Part shown: piece after piece, positions 1 through 6,204 of the stretch
Layout of the letters: each line of letters opens with the position of its first letter
Numbering within the stretch: the first letter of the stretch is position 1
From: JAIRTY01 sp050257395
GTDB taxonomy: Bacteria > Actinomycetota > Actinomycetes > Streptosporangiales > Streptosporangiaceae
Length of the DNA: 25,899 bases
Assembly: GCA_050257395.1 (NCBI GenBank)
Contig: JBLMWU010000262.1
Location: 1-25,899, forward strand
Reading direction: 5' to 3'
Notes under the pieces: generated by a model
What the model saw: only the letters and a program-made list of their open reading frames with translations
Database searches by the model: none
What the model was told of the DNA's origin: nothing
Made by a program: the position numbers and the translations under genes

Positions 1-58
1 GGGGGCCCCCCCCCGCCTCCTGCTGCGCTGCCCGCTGCCGGCTGCGCGCCCGGATGGC

Positions 59-376
59 TCAGGCGTTCCCCTCCGCCACCGAGATGTCTGCCAGCGCGGA
101 GTTCTGGTCCCGCTCCATGGCGAGGTCGCCCAGGCTGAGCACGCCGACCGCACGCCCCTGCTGCACCACCGGCAGCCGCCGCACGGCCCGGCTGCGCATC
201 AGCCTGACCGCCTGGTCCAGCGGCATGTCCGGGGTGGCGGTCACCAGCTCGCTGTCGCTGATGATCTCGGCCACCGGGGTGCGCGGGTCCTTGTCTTCGG
301 CGACCAGCCGGACCGCGATGTCCCGGTCGGTCACGATCCCGGACACCGTGCCGTTGTCGGTGACGATTGACGCCAT
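59..376 (-). pseudogene. 5'-truncated CBS-domain protein (signalling/stress)
   Basis: The 105 codons from ATG 376 encode the second half of a first CBS motif (VTDNGTVSGIVTDRDIAVR) followed by a complete second CBS motif (AEIISDSELVTATPDMPL, then RRLPVV and VGVLSLGDLA). Stand-alone CBS-pair proteins such as Mycobacterium HRP1 (Rv2626c) are about 130-150 aa and begin with an R-D-I-M-T type strand and helix. That first half is absent here, and no other frame upstream supplies it. There is no Shine-Dalgarno at normal distance from ATG 376. I read it as a gene that lost its start by deletion. CBS pairs normally bind adenine nucleotides; this fragment probably cannot form the full Bateman fold. A short but functional protein cannot be excluded. 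Confidence 0.6.
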
Positions 377-461
377 TGTCAACAGTCGTTGCCTAAGCTC
401 CCGGCCGGCCCGTTCCCGGGACCGCGGCTGATGCCTGCGCGGCACTGGCGGCCCAGCGAAA

Positions 462-486
462 GTTTGGTCATCACCGGGGCGGGTAG
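462..486 (+). promoter_or_regulatory. SigB/SigF-type promoter, GTTT-N15-GGGTAG
   Basis: GTTT lies at 462-465 and GGGTAG at 481-486, separated by exactly 15 nt. This matches the actinobacterial general-stress sigma consensus and has the same form as the sites at 1779 and 8271. It points rightward into a stretch with no recognisable gene, although an AGGAGA ribosome site (527-532) followed by GTG at 540 lies downstream. It looks like an orphaned promoter. Confidence 0.55.
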
Positions 487-1050
487 CGACGCTGCCGCTC
501 CCTATCGGACGCAGGGGCCACGCCATAGGAGAAATTATCGTGCAGACCGCATCCGCCTGCGTGCCCAGGCAGGTGGCGGCCGCCGCAGGCTGCGCAGCGG
601 TGCCCGCTGGCAGCTTCCTGACCAGGAATGGCATCGACTCTCCCGGCATCGGTGGCCAGCGGGCGGGAAAATGGCCGCGGAGACGCCCGGATTCCGGTGG
701 CAAATTCACAATCACCGCTGGCAGCGTCGCTTCTCAGCCGTTTATGACCTGCCTTTGTCCTGACGCCTGCGCCGGCATCCGGGCCCGGTCTTGCCCGCTT
801 CCGGGCCACCCGTTCGACTCGATCGCCGCGGATGACGTGACCGTGGCGGTCGCCGCGCTGGCCGGGCGTGGGGCGCACGGGGGCCGCTCCGCGCCCGGCC
901 GCCCGGCGCTGGCCGCCGTCACGGTTGGGGGACGTGCCCACGGCGGCTGCCCGGGCGCGGGAAGGCCCCTCACCGCCGGAATTTCCGGGGCGCAACCGGA
1001 GTAGCGCCCCGGCTGGCGGGCAGTCAGGTGATTCTGCGGCACAGGAGTCG

Positions 1051-1063
1051 TTCTGCGGCAGAA
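1051..1063. promoter_or_regulatory. Palindrome TTCTGC-G-GCAGAA with upstream half-site
   Basis: A perfect 6+1+6 inverted repeat (TTCTGC G GCAGAA) sits 60 nt before the whiB start. The same ten bases TTCTGCGGCA also occur directly at 1032-1041, 19 nt earlier. Such a full site plus half-site in a promoter region suggests a dimeric repressor or activator controlling whiB. No regulator can be assigned. Confidence 0.4.
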
Positions 1064-1122
1064 AGTCGCCCGGCAGCACAGACGAGCGCCGAGAGGATTC
1101 GTGAGGAGAGGTGAAGCAGGGA

Positions 1123-1461
1123 ATGACCGCGGCACAGGACATCGCTGACTGGCGGGCGCTTGCCGCCTGCATGTCCGCCGACCCGGACATGTTCTTCCCG
1201 ATCTCGTCGGCCGGCCCGGCGCTGGGCCAGGTCAGCCAGGCCAAAGCGGTCTGCGCTGGCTGCCGTGTCCGGCAGCCCTGCCTCGACTTCGCGCTGGCCA
1301 CCGGGCAGACCCACGGCGTGTGGGGCGGGACGACCGAAGAGGAACGCCAGCGGCTGCGGCGGCACCGGGCAGTCTCCGCAGCGCCGTCAGGCCAGGCCCG
1401 GCAGGCCGTACCGCGGCCGCAGCGGGCACGCCGGCGCAGCCGCCGCCACGCAAGCCGCTGA
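1123..1461 (+). CDS. WhiB-family iron-sulfur transcription factor
   Basis: WhiB-like proteins are small actinobacterial regulators that bind a redox- and NO-sensitive [4Fe-4S] cluster and usually partner with the primary sigma factor. Numbered from GTG 1111, the four cluster cysteines are C20, C48, C51 and C57 (C-x27-C-x2-C-x5-C), within AACMSADPDMFFP and VCAGCRVRQPC. The G-V-W-G-G turn follows at 69-73, then TTEEERQRLRR and a basic, Arg-rich tail expected to contact DNA. I prefer ATG 1123 (112 aa; MTAAQDIADW) because AGGAGAGG at 1103-1110 is too close to GTG 1111, but GTG 1111 (116 aa) remains possible. The subclass (WhiB1-7) cannot be decided. It is a single-gene unit, with the palindrome at 1051 as its likely control site. 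Confidence 0.93.
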   Translation: MTAAQDIADWRALAACMSADPDMFFPISSAGPALGQVSQAKAVCAGCRVRQPCLDFALATGQTHGVWGGTTEEERQRLRRHRAVSAAPSGQARQAVPRPQRARRRSRRHASR

Positions 1462-1516
1462 CGCCGGCCCGCCGGCGGCCCGCCCGCCCGGCGGCTAGCC
1501 AAGGAGGTGGGGACCC

Positions 1517-1759
1517 ATGTCAGGCTCGCTTCTGGCCATCATCGTCATCCCGATTGTCGTTTTCCTCGCCTTGTTCGGCTGGCTTGCGGCGGTGCTGTAC
1601 GCAAACCGCCACCCGGGTGGCAGGGAGCCCGGCGCCCGGCCGCGCTGGCACGTCACCGGCGGCGCGTTCCAGGGCGATCCGCGCCAGTTGATGCCGCACC
1701 GGGACGCGGTGCCGCCGGAGGCGGCCGCCTACGAGGGCAGCGGCGACGAGGAGCCCTGA
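1517..1759 (+). CDS. Small single-pass membrane protein, unknown function
   Basis: The product is 80 aa. A strong ribosome site (AAGGAGGTGG, 1501-1510) lies 6 nt before ATG 1517, so translation is well supported. Residues about 5-27 form one hydrophobic helix (LLAIIVIPIVVFLALFGWLA), followed by a hydrophilic, Pro/Gly/Arg-rich cytoplasmic tail containing RWHVTGGAFQGDPRQ and an acidic C terminus. I do not recognise a family. It lies 55 nt after whiB and 95 nt before the SDR gene, and has no promoter of its own that I can see, so it may be co-transcribed with whiB. Confidence 0.75.
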   Translation: MSGSLLAIIVIPIVVFLALFGWLAAVLYANRHPGGREPGARPRWHVTGGAFQGDPRQLMPHRDAVPPEAAAYEGSGDEEP

Positions 1760-1778
1760 CCGCCCCTCAGCCTGCACC

Positions 1779-1803
1779 GTTTGGCGGCGCCGGCGCCGGG
1801 TAG
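1779..1803 (+). promoter_or_regulatory. SigB/SigF-type promoter of the SDR gene
   Basis: GTTT (1779-1782), 15 nt, GGGTAG (1798-1803). The -10 element ends 51 nt before the SDR ATG. The site is identical in element sequence and spacing to 8271-8295 and 462-486. General-stress control fits the SDR subfamily. Confidence 0.7.
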
Positions 1804-1854
1804 CGCGCAGGGCGAAGCGTGGCGGCACCGGCACGCAGGGCAAGGGGGCATCCT

Positions 1855-2727
1855 ATGAGCACGCCGTCGGCGGAGCAGCCGCCGCCACCTCAGGCACAGG
1901 ACTACCCCGGCCGCTCCGGCGAGATGACGCCGCAGCCGCAGGACGAGATGCGCGAGTACGAGGGCAGGAGCCTGCTGGCCGGCACCCGCGCGCTGGTCAC
2001 CGGGGGCGACTCGGGGATCGGCCGCGCGGTGGCGGTGGCGTTCGCCAAGGAAGGCGCGGACGTGTGCATCGCCTACCTGTCGGAGCAGGAGGACGAGGAC
2101 GCCCGGCACACCGCGGAGCTGGTGGGGCAGGCCGGCCAGCGGTGCGTGACCGTCCGCGCCGACCTGGCGGAGGAGAAGAACTGCCAGCACGCGGTCGAGC
2201 GCACCGTGGCCGAGCTGGGCGGCATGGACGTGCTGGTCAACAACGTCGCCACCCAGCAGCCGGTGAGCCGGCTCGAGGAGCTGACCTCCGAGCAGTGGGA
2301 ACGGACCTTCCGGGTGAACATCCACAGCTACTTCTGGACCACCCGGGCGGCCCTGGCCCACCTGCCCGACGGCGGGTCGATCATCAACACCTCGTCCATC
2401 AACGGGCTGCGCGGCAACAAGTCGCTCATCGACTACGCGGCGACCAAGGGCGCGATCCTCGCGTTCACCTACTCGCTGGCGCAGTCCCTGCAGGAGCGGG
2501 GCATCCGGGTCAACGCGGTCGCACCCGGGCCGGTGTGGACGCCGCTCATCCCGGCGACCTTCGACGAGGAGCGGGTCAGCAAGTTCGGCCAGCAGGCGCC
2601 GATGGGCCGGGCCGCGCACCCCGACGAGATCGCGCCGTCCTACGTGTTCTTCGCGTCCGGCCGCCTGTCCAGCTACTACTCCGGCGAGGTGCTCGCGCCG
2701 ATCGGCGGCGAGACCCTGCCAGGCTGA
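1855..2727 (+). CDS. General-stress type SDR oxidoreductase (YghA/YhdF-like)
   Basis: This is a 290-aa classical short-chain dehydrogenase/reductase with a 40-residue Pro/Gln-rich N-terminal extension (PQAQDYPGRSGEMTPQPQDE), typical of the YghA/YhdF/GSP39 group of stress proteins. The nucleotide-binding motif TGGDSGIGR is at 49-57 and the NNVA motif replaces the usual NNAG. The catalytic residues are S181 (INTSSING), Y194 and K198 (YAATK). The C terminus (SYYSGEVLAPIGGE) is the usual cofactor-side loop. It presumably reduces or oxidises small carbonyls or alcohols with NAD(P)H; the substrate is unknown. ATG 1855 is preceded by AAGGGGG. The gene sits behind a SigB/SigF-type promoter and ends before a hairpin shared with convergent qcrB. 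Confidence 0.93.
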   Translation: MSTPSAEQPPPPQAQDYPGRSGEMTPQPQDEMREYEGRSLLAGTRALVTGGDSGIGRAVAVAFAKEGADVCIAYLSEQEDEDARHTAELVGQAGQRCVTVRADLAEEKNCQHAVERTVAELGGMDVLVNNVATQQPVSRLEELTSEQWERTFRVNIHSYFWTTRAALAHLPDGGSIINTSSINGLRGNKSLIDYAATKGAILAFTYSLAQSLQERGIRVNAVAPGPVWTPLIPATFDEERVSKFGQQAPMGRAAHPDEIAPSYVFFASGRLSSYYSGEVLAPIGGETLPG

Positions 2728-2743
2728 CCTGTCTGTCCGGCTG

Positions 2744-2771
2744 GCTGCACCCGTATCCCGCCGGGTGCGGC
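2744..2771. terminator. Hairpin between convergent SDR and qcrB genes
   Basis: GCACCCG (2747-2753) pairs with CGGGTGC (2762-2768) over an 8-nt loop. Three further pairs (one G-T) extend the stem outward to 2744/2771. It lies 17 nt after the SDR stop. There is no U-tract, as is common for actinobacterial terminators. Confidence 0.45.
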
Positions 2772-2884
2772 GCCCGGGCACGGGCAGCCGGAAGCGGTCA
2801 TGCAGCGGTGGTCCGCTGTGCTGAGGCATTGCCGTCCTTCCGTCCGTCTGCGGCGTTCCCCCGGCAAGGCGCCGGCGCCGCGGC

Positions 2885-4513
2885 TCAGCCCCCCTCCCTG
2901 TCCTTCTCCTGCTGGGCGGTGACGGCGTTCTCCCGCCGTCCCTGCCCGTCACCATCAGTGCTGGTCTCCAGCTGGTAACGAGTGTAGAAGTGGTTAAGCC
3001 TGGCCATGACCTGCGCAGACACCCGGCGCGGGGTGGGCAGCGGGATGATGTGGCGGGGCGTCGGCGCGATGAGCCGCTCCGCCCGCGCGGCCTGCCGGAC
3101 CGCCAGCTCGCCCTCTGCGAGCGGCCGCGTCACCGCCGCGTAGCCGCCTCCGGGCAGCTCGGTGATGGTCCCGGTGGGCACGCCCGTCCGGACAGTGACC
3201 TGGTCGCGCTGCTGCAGCGCCAGGCAGATCCAGCGGGTGACGAAGAACGTGGCCAGCGGGAGCACGAAGAAGCCCACCCGCAGCACCCACACCAGTGCGA
3301 ACAGCGGGATGCCGAAGTAGTAGGAGATGATGTCGTCGCCGCCGGCCAACTGCATGTCCACGGCCATCGCGATCACCGCGGCGCCCAGGGCGGTGCGGGC
3401 CGGCACGTTGCGCGGCCGGTCGAGGATGTGGTGGTGGCGCAGGTCGCCGGTGACGTACTGCTCGAAGAACGGGTACATCGCCAGCAGCAGGAAGAACAGG
3501 GCAGGCAGCACCACCGCCGGCAGGAAGATGTTCCAGACGAAGGTGTAGCCGCCCGCGTTCGTCTCCCAGTTCGGCATCAGCCGCAGCCCGCCTTCCAGGA
3601 ACCCGATGTACCAGTCGGGCTGCGAGCCGGCCGAGGCGACAGCCGGGCTGTACGGCCCGTACAGCCAGATCGGGTTGATCTGGGCGGCGGTGGCCAGCAC
3701 GCTGATGATCCCGGCGGTGAACAGGAAGAGCGAGGTCGTCTTCGTCAGGAAGACCGGGAACATCGGCTCGCCGACCACGTTGTCCTCGCGCTTGCCCTTG
3801 CCCGGGTACTGGGTGTGCTCCTGGTGCCAGACGGACAGCAGGTGGGCGGCGATCAGCGCGGCCAGCAGGCCGGGGATGAGCAGGACATGGGTGACGTAGA
3901 GCCGGGGGATGAAGTCGTGGCCCGGGTAGTGCCCGCCGAACGCGAAGTAGACGATGTAGCTGCCCACCACGGGGATCGACAGCATGATGCCCTCGGCGAT
4001 CCGCACCCCGGTGCCGGACAGCAGGTCGTCCGGCAGTGAGTACCCGGCGAAGCCCTCGGCGGCGGCCAGCGCGAACATGACCGTGCCGATGAGCCAGTTG
4101 ACCTCCCGCGGGCGGCGGAACGCGCCTGTGAAGAAGATGCGCATCAGGTGGACCGAGATCGAGGCCACGAAGATCACCGCGGCCCAGTGGTGGATCTGCC
4201 GCATGAGCAGGCCGCCGCGGACGTCGAAACTGATCTGCAGCGTCGAGGCGTACGCCTCGCTCATGTGCACGCCGTCGAGGCGGGTGTACGCCCCGCGGTA
4301 GATCATGTCCGTCATGCTGGGCTTGAAGAAGAACGTCAGGTAGATCCCGGTCAGGATCAGGATGACGACGCTGTAGAGCGCCAGTTCGCCGAGGAAGAAC
4401 GACCAGTGGTCCGGGAAGACCTTGGTCATGACACGGCGGAGGAACGCGGCCGAGCCGAACCGGGCGTCGATCCCCGATGCGGTCTTTCGCACCCGTTTGC
4501 GGACTCGCGGCAT
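2885..4513 (-). CDS. qcrB: Cytochrome bc complex cytochrome b subunit (stand-alone copy)
   Basis: The 542-aa protein resembles actinobacterial QcrB, the di-heme cytochrome b that oxidises menaquinol in the bcc complex. The first heme-ligand pair is H108 and H122 (QIHHWAA to VHLM, 14 apart). The second is H209 and H224 (THVLL to AAHLL, 15 apart, a b6f-like spacing). The quinol-site P-D-W-Y motif is at 299-302. About eight to nine hydrophobic helices are followed by a 100-residue hydrophilic C-terminal extension with PLPTPRRVSAQVMARLNHFY, as in mycobacterial QcrB. ATG 4513 follows AGGTGG. The usual qcrC and qcrA partners are absent, so this is an accessory copy beside an accessory oxidase operon. 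It must borrow the Rieske and cytochrome c subunits from elsewhere or work differently. Confidence 0.93.
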   Translation of the reverse strand: MPRVRKRVRKTASGIDARFGSAAFLRRVMTKVFPDHWSFFLGELALYSVVILILTGIYLTFFFKPSMTDMIYRGAYTRLDGVHMSEAYASTLQISFDVRGGLLMRQIHHWAAVIFVASISVHLMRIFFTGAFRRPREVNWLIGTVMFALAAAEGFAGYSLPDDLLSGTGVRIAEGIMLSIPVVGSYIVYFAFGGHYPGHDFIPRLYVTHVLLIPGLLAALIAAHLLSVWHQEHTQYPGKGKREDNVVGEPMFPVFLTKTTSLFLFTAGIISVLATAAQINPIWLYGPYSPAVASAGSQPDWYIGFLEGGLRLMPNWETNAGGYTFVWNIFLPAVVLPALFFLLLAMYPFFEQYVTGDLRHHHILDRPRNVPARTALGAAVIAMAVDMQLAGGDDIISYYFGIPLFALVWVLRVGFFVLPLATFFVTRWICLALQQRDQVTVRTGVPTGTITELPGGGYAAVTRPLAEGELAVRQAARAERLIAPTPRHIIPLPTPRRVSAQVMARLNHFYTRYQLETSTDGDGQGRRENAVTAQQEKDREGG

Positions 4514-4638
4514 GCCCCACCTGTGCCGTGTCAGTGGCGGACGAGGACGGGAGCACTTCTGCCCAGCCACCGGCTGACCTAACGCCCGCGGGCCGGCCGG
4601 GCCGGCTGGAGCCGGGTGCCCGCTGGCTGTCACCGTCA

Positions 4639-4663
4639 GTTTGAACGCGGTGCCGCACGGTAT
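4639..4663 (+). promoter_or_regulatory. Near-consensus SigB/SigF-type promoter of the oxidase operon
   Basis: GTTT (4639-4642), 15 nt, CGGTAT (4658-4663; one mismatch to GGGTAT). It lies in the 272-nt divergent gap between qcrB and the holin-X gene, 122 nt before GTG 4786. Nothing else in this gap looks like a gene. Confidence 0.45.
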
Positions 4664-4785
4664 GTAGCCGTTGCCGGGCTGCGCCATCCCGGGCGGTTCG
4701 CCGTTCCAGCAGGTCAGACCTTGGCAGCGCCGTCACCGTGCCGGATCGCGGCGGGGGACGAGCCGGGGAAGCCAGAGGAGGAGCC

Positions 4786-5190
4786 GTGCGCCAGGAGCAG
4801 CAGCCGCCGCGCGAGCCGACCACCCGCGAGCTCGCGGCCCAGGCGGCGGTGCAGGGCGCCGGGCTGCTGGGGCAGGAGCTGGCGCTGGCCAAGGCCGAAC
4901 TGCTCGCCCGGGCCCGGCAGGCAGGCGTGGGGGTCACCATGCTGGCGGTAGCGGGCGGGCTGGGCATCTCCGCCTGGCTGGTGCTGCTGGTCGCCGCGAT
5001 CGCGGGCGTGGCCGTGGCGCTGCCGGTCTGGGCGTCCGCGCTGATCCTGGGCGGTGCGCTGGGCCTCGGCGCCGGCGGCCTGGCGCTGATCGCCAGCCGG
5101 CGGCTGGCCCGCACCTCTCCTCCCCTCCCGCTGACCACCGAGAGCGTCCGCCAGGACCTGGCGGAGATCAAGGCCAGGACAAGCCGGTGA
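4786..5190 (+). CDS. Phage-holin-like (Actinobacterial Holin-X) membrane protein
   Basis: This 134-aa protein starts at GTG 4786 behind AGAGGAGGAG (4774-4783). The N-terminal part (TTRELAAQAAVQGAGLLGQELALAKAE, split over about 12-40) is the amphipathic helix typical of the Holin-X/PF07332 group. Two long hydrophobic helices follow at roughly 48-72 and 75-103. A short cytoplasmic tail ends in SVRQDLAEIKARTSR. Despite the name, such chromosomal genes are usually not phage genes. They commonly sit next to DUF3618 genes, as here, and probably have an envelope role. Its TGA overlaps the GTG start of the next gene (GTGA, 5187-5190), which indicates translational coupling. Confidence 0.85.
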   Translation: MRQEQQPPREPTTRELAAQAAVQGAGLLGQELALAKAELLARARQAGVGVTMLAVAGGLGISAWLVLLVAAIAGVAVALPVWASALILGGALGLGAGGLALIASRRLARTSPPLPLTTESVRQDLAEIKARTSR

Positions 5191-5549
5191 CCGGCGCAGA
5201 CGACGCGGCTGCGGCCGAAGCTGCCCAGCTGGAGGCCCTGCGCCAGCGGGCGGAGCAGCGCCGCAAGGAGCTGGGGGACACGCTGGAGGAGCTGACCGGG
5301 AAGCTCGCCGAGGACCTGGACATGGGCCGGTGGGCCCGGCGCGGTGCGCAGCGCGCCACCGCCGGGCTCGGCCGGGCCACCGCCGCCGCGGCGCGGCACG
5401 CGCTGCCCGGCCCGGACGGGGCGGCCGCCGGTGTGCTGCGGCGCGCCCGCACCAGCCGGGGCACCCGGACCGTCCTCATCGCCGGGCCGGCCGGGCTGGT
5501 CCTGGCCGGAGCCTCGTGGTGGCTGATCTGCCGCTGGCGGGGGCGGTGA
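5187..5549 (+). CDS. DUF3618-domain membrane protein
   Basis: The product is 120 aa. Residues about 18-45 (RAEQRRKELGDTLEELTGKL) match the DUF3618 signature, an amphipathic segment with R-x-E-L-x-x-T-x-x-x-L-x-x-K spacing. A basic Ala/Arg-rich linker follows, then a C-terminal transmembrane helix at about 95-115 (TVLIAGPAGLVLAGASWWL). The function of the family is not established. The start GTG 5187 lies within the stop of the holin-X gene, and the stop is 7 nt before the subunit II start. It is therefore firmly embedded in the oxidase operon. Confidence 0.85.
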   Translation: MTGADDAAAAEAAQLEALRQRAEQRRKELGDTLEELTGKLAEDLDMGRWARRGAQRATAGLGRATAAAARHALPGPDGAAAGVLRRARTSRGTRTVLIAGPAGLVLAGASWWLICRWRGR

Positions 5550-5556
5550 GGCGGGC

Positions 5557-6204
5557 GTGCACTTCCGCCAGGTGTTCGGGCAGATTTCCAGCCTGGAATG
5601 GACGATCGCCGCGGTCGTCTTCGGCCTCGTCATCCTGACCATGCTGGTCGCCTTCGGCCTCAGCTGGCACCGGCGGCGGCGCGGCAAGGGCCCGTCCCGG
5701 CTGGCCGAGCACAGCAAGCTGGAGGGCGGCTACCTGCTCGCGCTCACCGGGATGGCGGTCTTTCTCATCGCGGCGAGCTTCTCGTCCAACGCCCGCTTCT
5801 GGTCCGACCCGCCAGCCGCGCTGACGGTGCGGGCCACCGGTTTCCAGTGGTGCTGGGACTTCTCCTATGTCGGGCAGCGGGTGTCGGTCTCCGGCCCGTG
5901 CGCGGGCCGGGCGGTGCCGACGCTGGTGGTGCCGGCCGGCCGGGACGTGCGGATCGAGGTGACCTCCCGGGACGTCATCCACGCCTTCTGGGTGCCGGGG
6001 CTGCGGGTGAAGATGGACGCCTACCCGCGGCACCTGAACTACCTCACGCTGCGGGTGCCGCCCGGCCGCTGGCTCGGGCACTGCGCCCAGTTCTGCGGCC
6101 TCTACCACTACGGGATGATGTTCTACCTGCGGGCGGTCCCGCCCGCGCAGTTCGACCGCTGGCTGCACGCCCGCGGCGGCCCGGCCCGGGCGGTGCGCGC
6201 CTGA
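5557..6204 (+). CDS. ctaC: Cytochrome c oxidase subunit II (CuA subunit)
   Basis: This 215-aa protein has two N-terminal membrane helices (about 14-37 and 58-77) and a periplasmic-side cupredoxin domain. The aromatic electron-entry stretch is FQWCWDFSY. The CuA ligands are H142 (DVIHAFWVP), C176, C180, H184 and M187 in GHCAQFCGLYHYGMM. The residue between the cysteines that is usually Glu (C-A-E-x-C, backbone ligand) is Gln178 here. No lipobox or cleavable signal peptide is visible, and the protein is shorter than typical actinobacterial CtaC (about 280-340 aa). It starts at GTG 5557 and its last base is the A of the ctaD ATG (TGATG), so the two subunits are translationally coupled. The symbol is by family; this is an accessory paralogue. 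Confidence 0.9.
   Translation: MHFRQVFGQISSLEWTIAAVVFGLVILTMLVAFGLSWHRRRRGKGPSRLAEHSKLEGGYLLALTGMAVFLIAASFSSNARFWSDPPAALTVRATGFQWCWDFSYVGQRVSVSGPCAGRAVPTLVVPAGRDVRIEVTSRDVIHAFWVPGLRVKMDAYPRHLNYLTLRVPPGRWLGHCAQFCGLYHYGMMFYLRAVPPAQFDRWLHARGGPARAVRA

Larger units (their letters stand above)
377..1122. other. Decayed or non-coding stretch between CBS remnant and whiB
   Basis: No recognisable protein is encoded on either strand. A plus-strand frame at 540-1004 (GTG 540, preceded by AGGAGA at 527-532 and by the stress-type promoter at 462-486) has correct initiation signals. Its 154-aa product is Gly/Ala/Pro/Arg-rich without any motif I know, so I treat it as a doubtful or decayed gene. The right part holds the repeat and palindrome described at 1032-1063, upstream of whiB. 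Base composition is slightly less GC-rich than the flanking genes around 510-760. Confidence 0.4.

Noticed and set aside
4786..5190. Prophage remnant suggested by the holin-like gene
   Set aside because: No lysin, integrase, capsid or tail genes nearby. Holin-X next to DUF3618 is a common chromosomal arrangement, and the gene is translationally coupled to DUF3618 in the oxidase operon.
2994..5717. Very long open frames antisense or out of frame to qcrB, the oxidase genes and others (for example 907 codons on the minus strand here)
   Set aside because: They are by-products of very high GC: low-complexity Arg/Pro/Gly/Ala text, no motifs, while the genes I call have family motifs and G/C-biased third positions.
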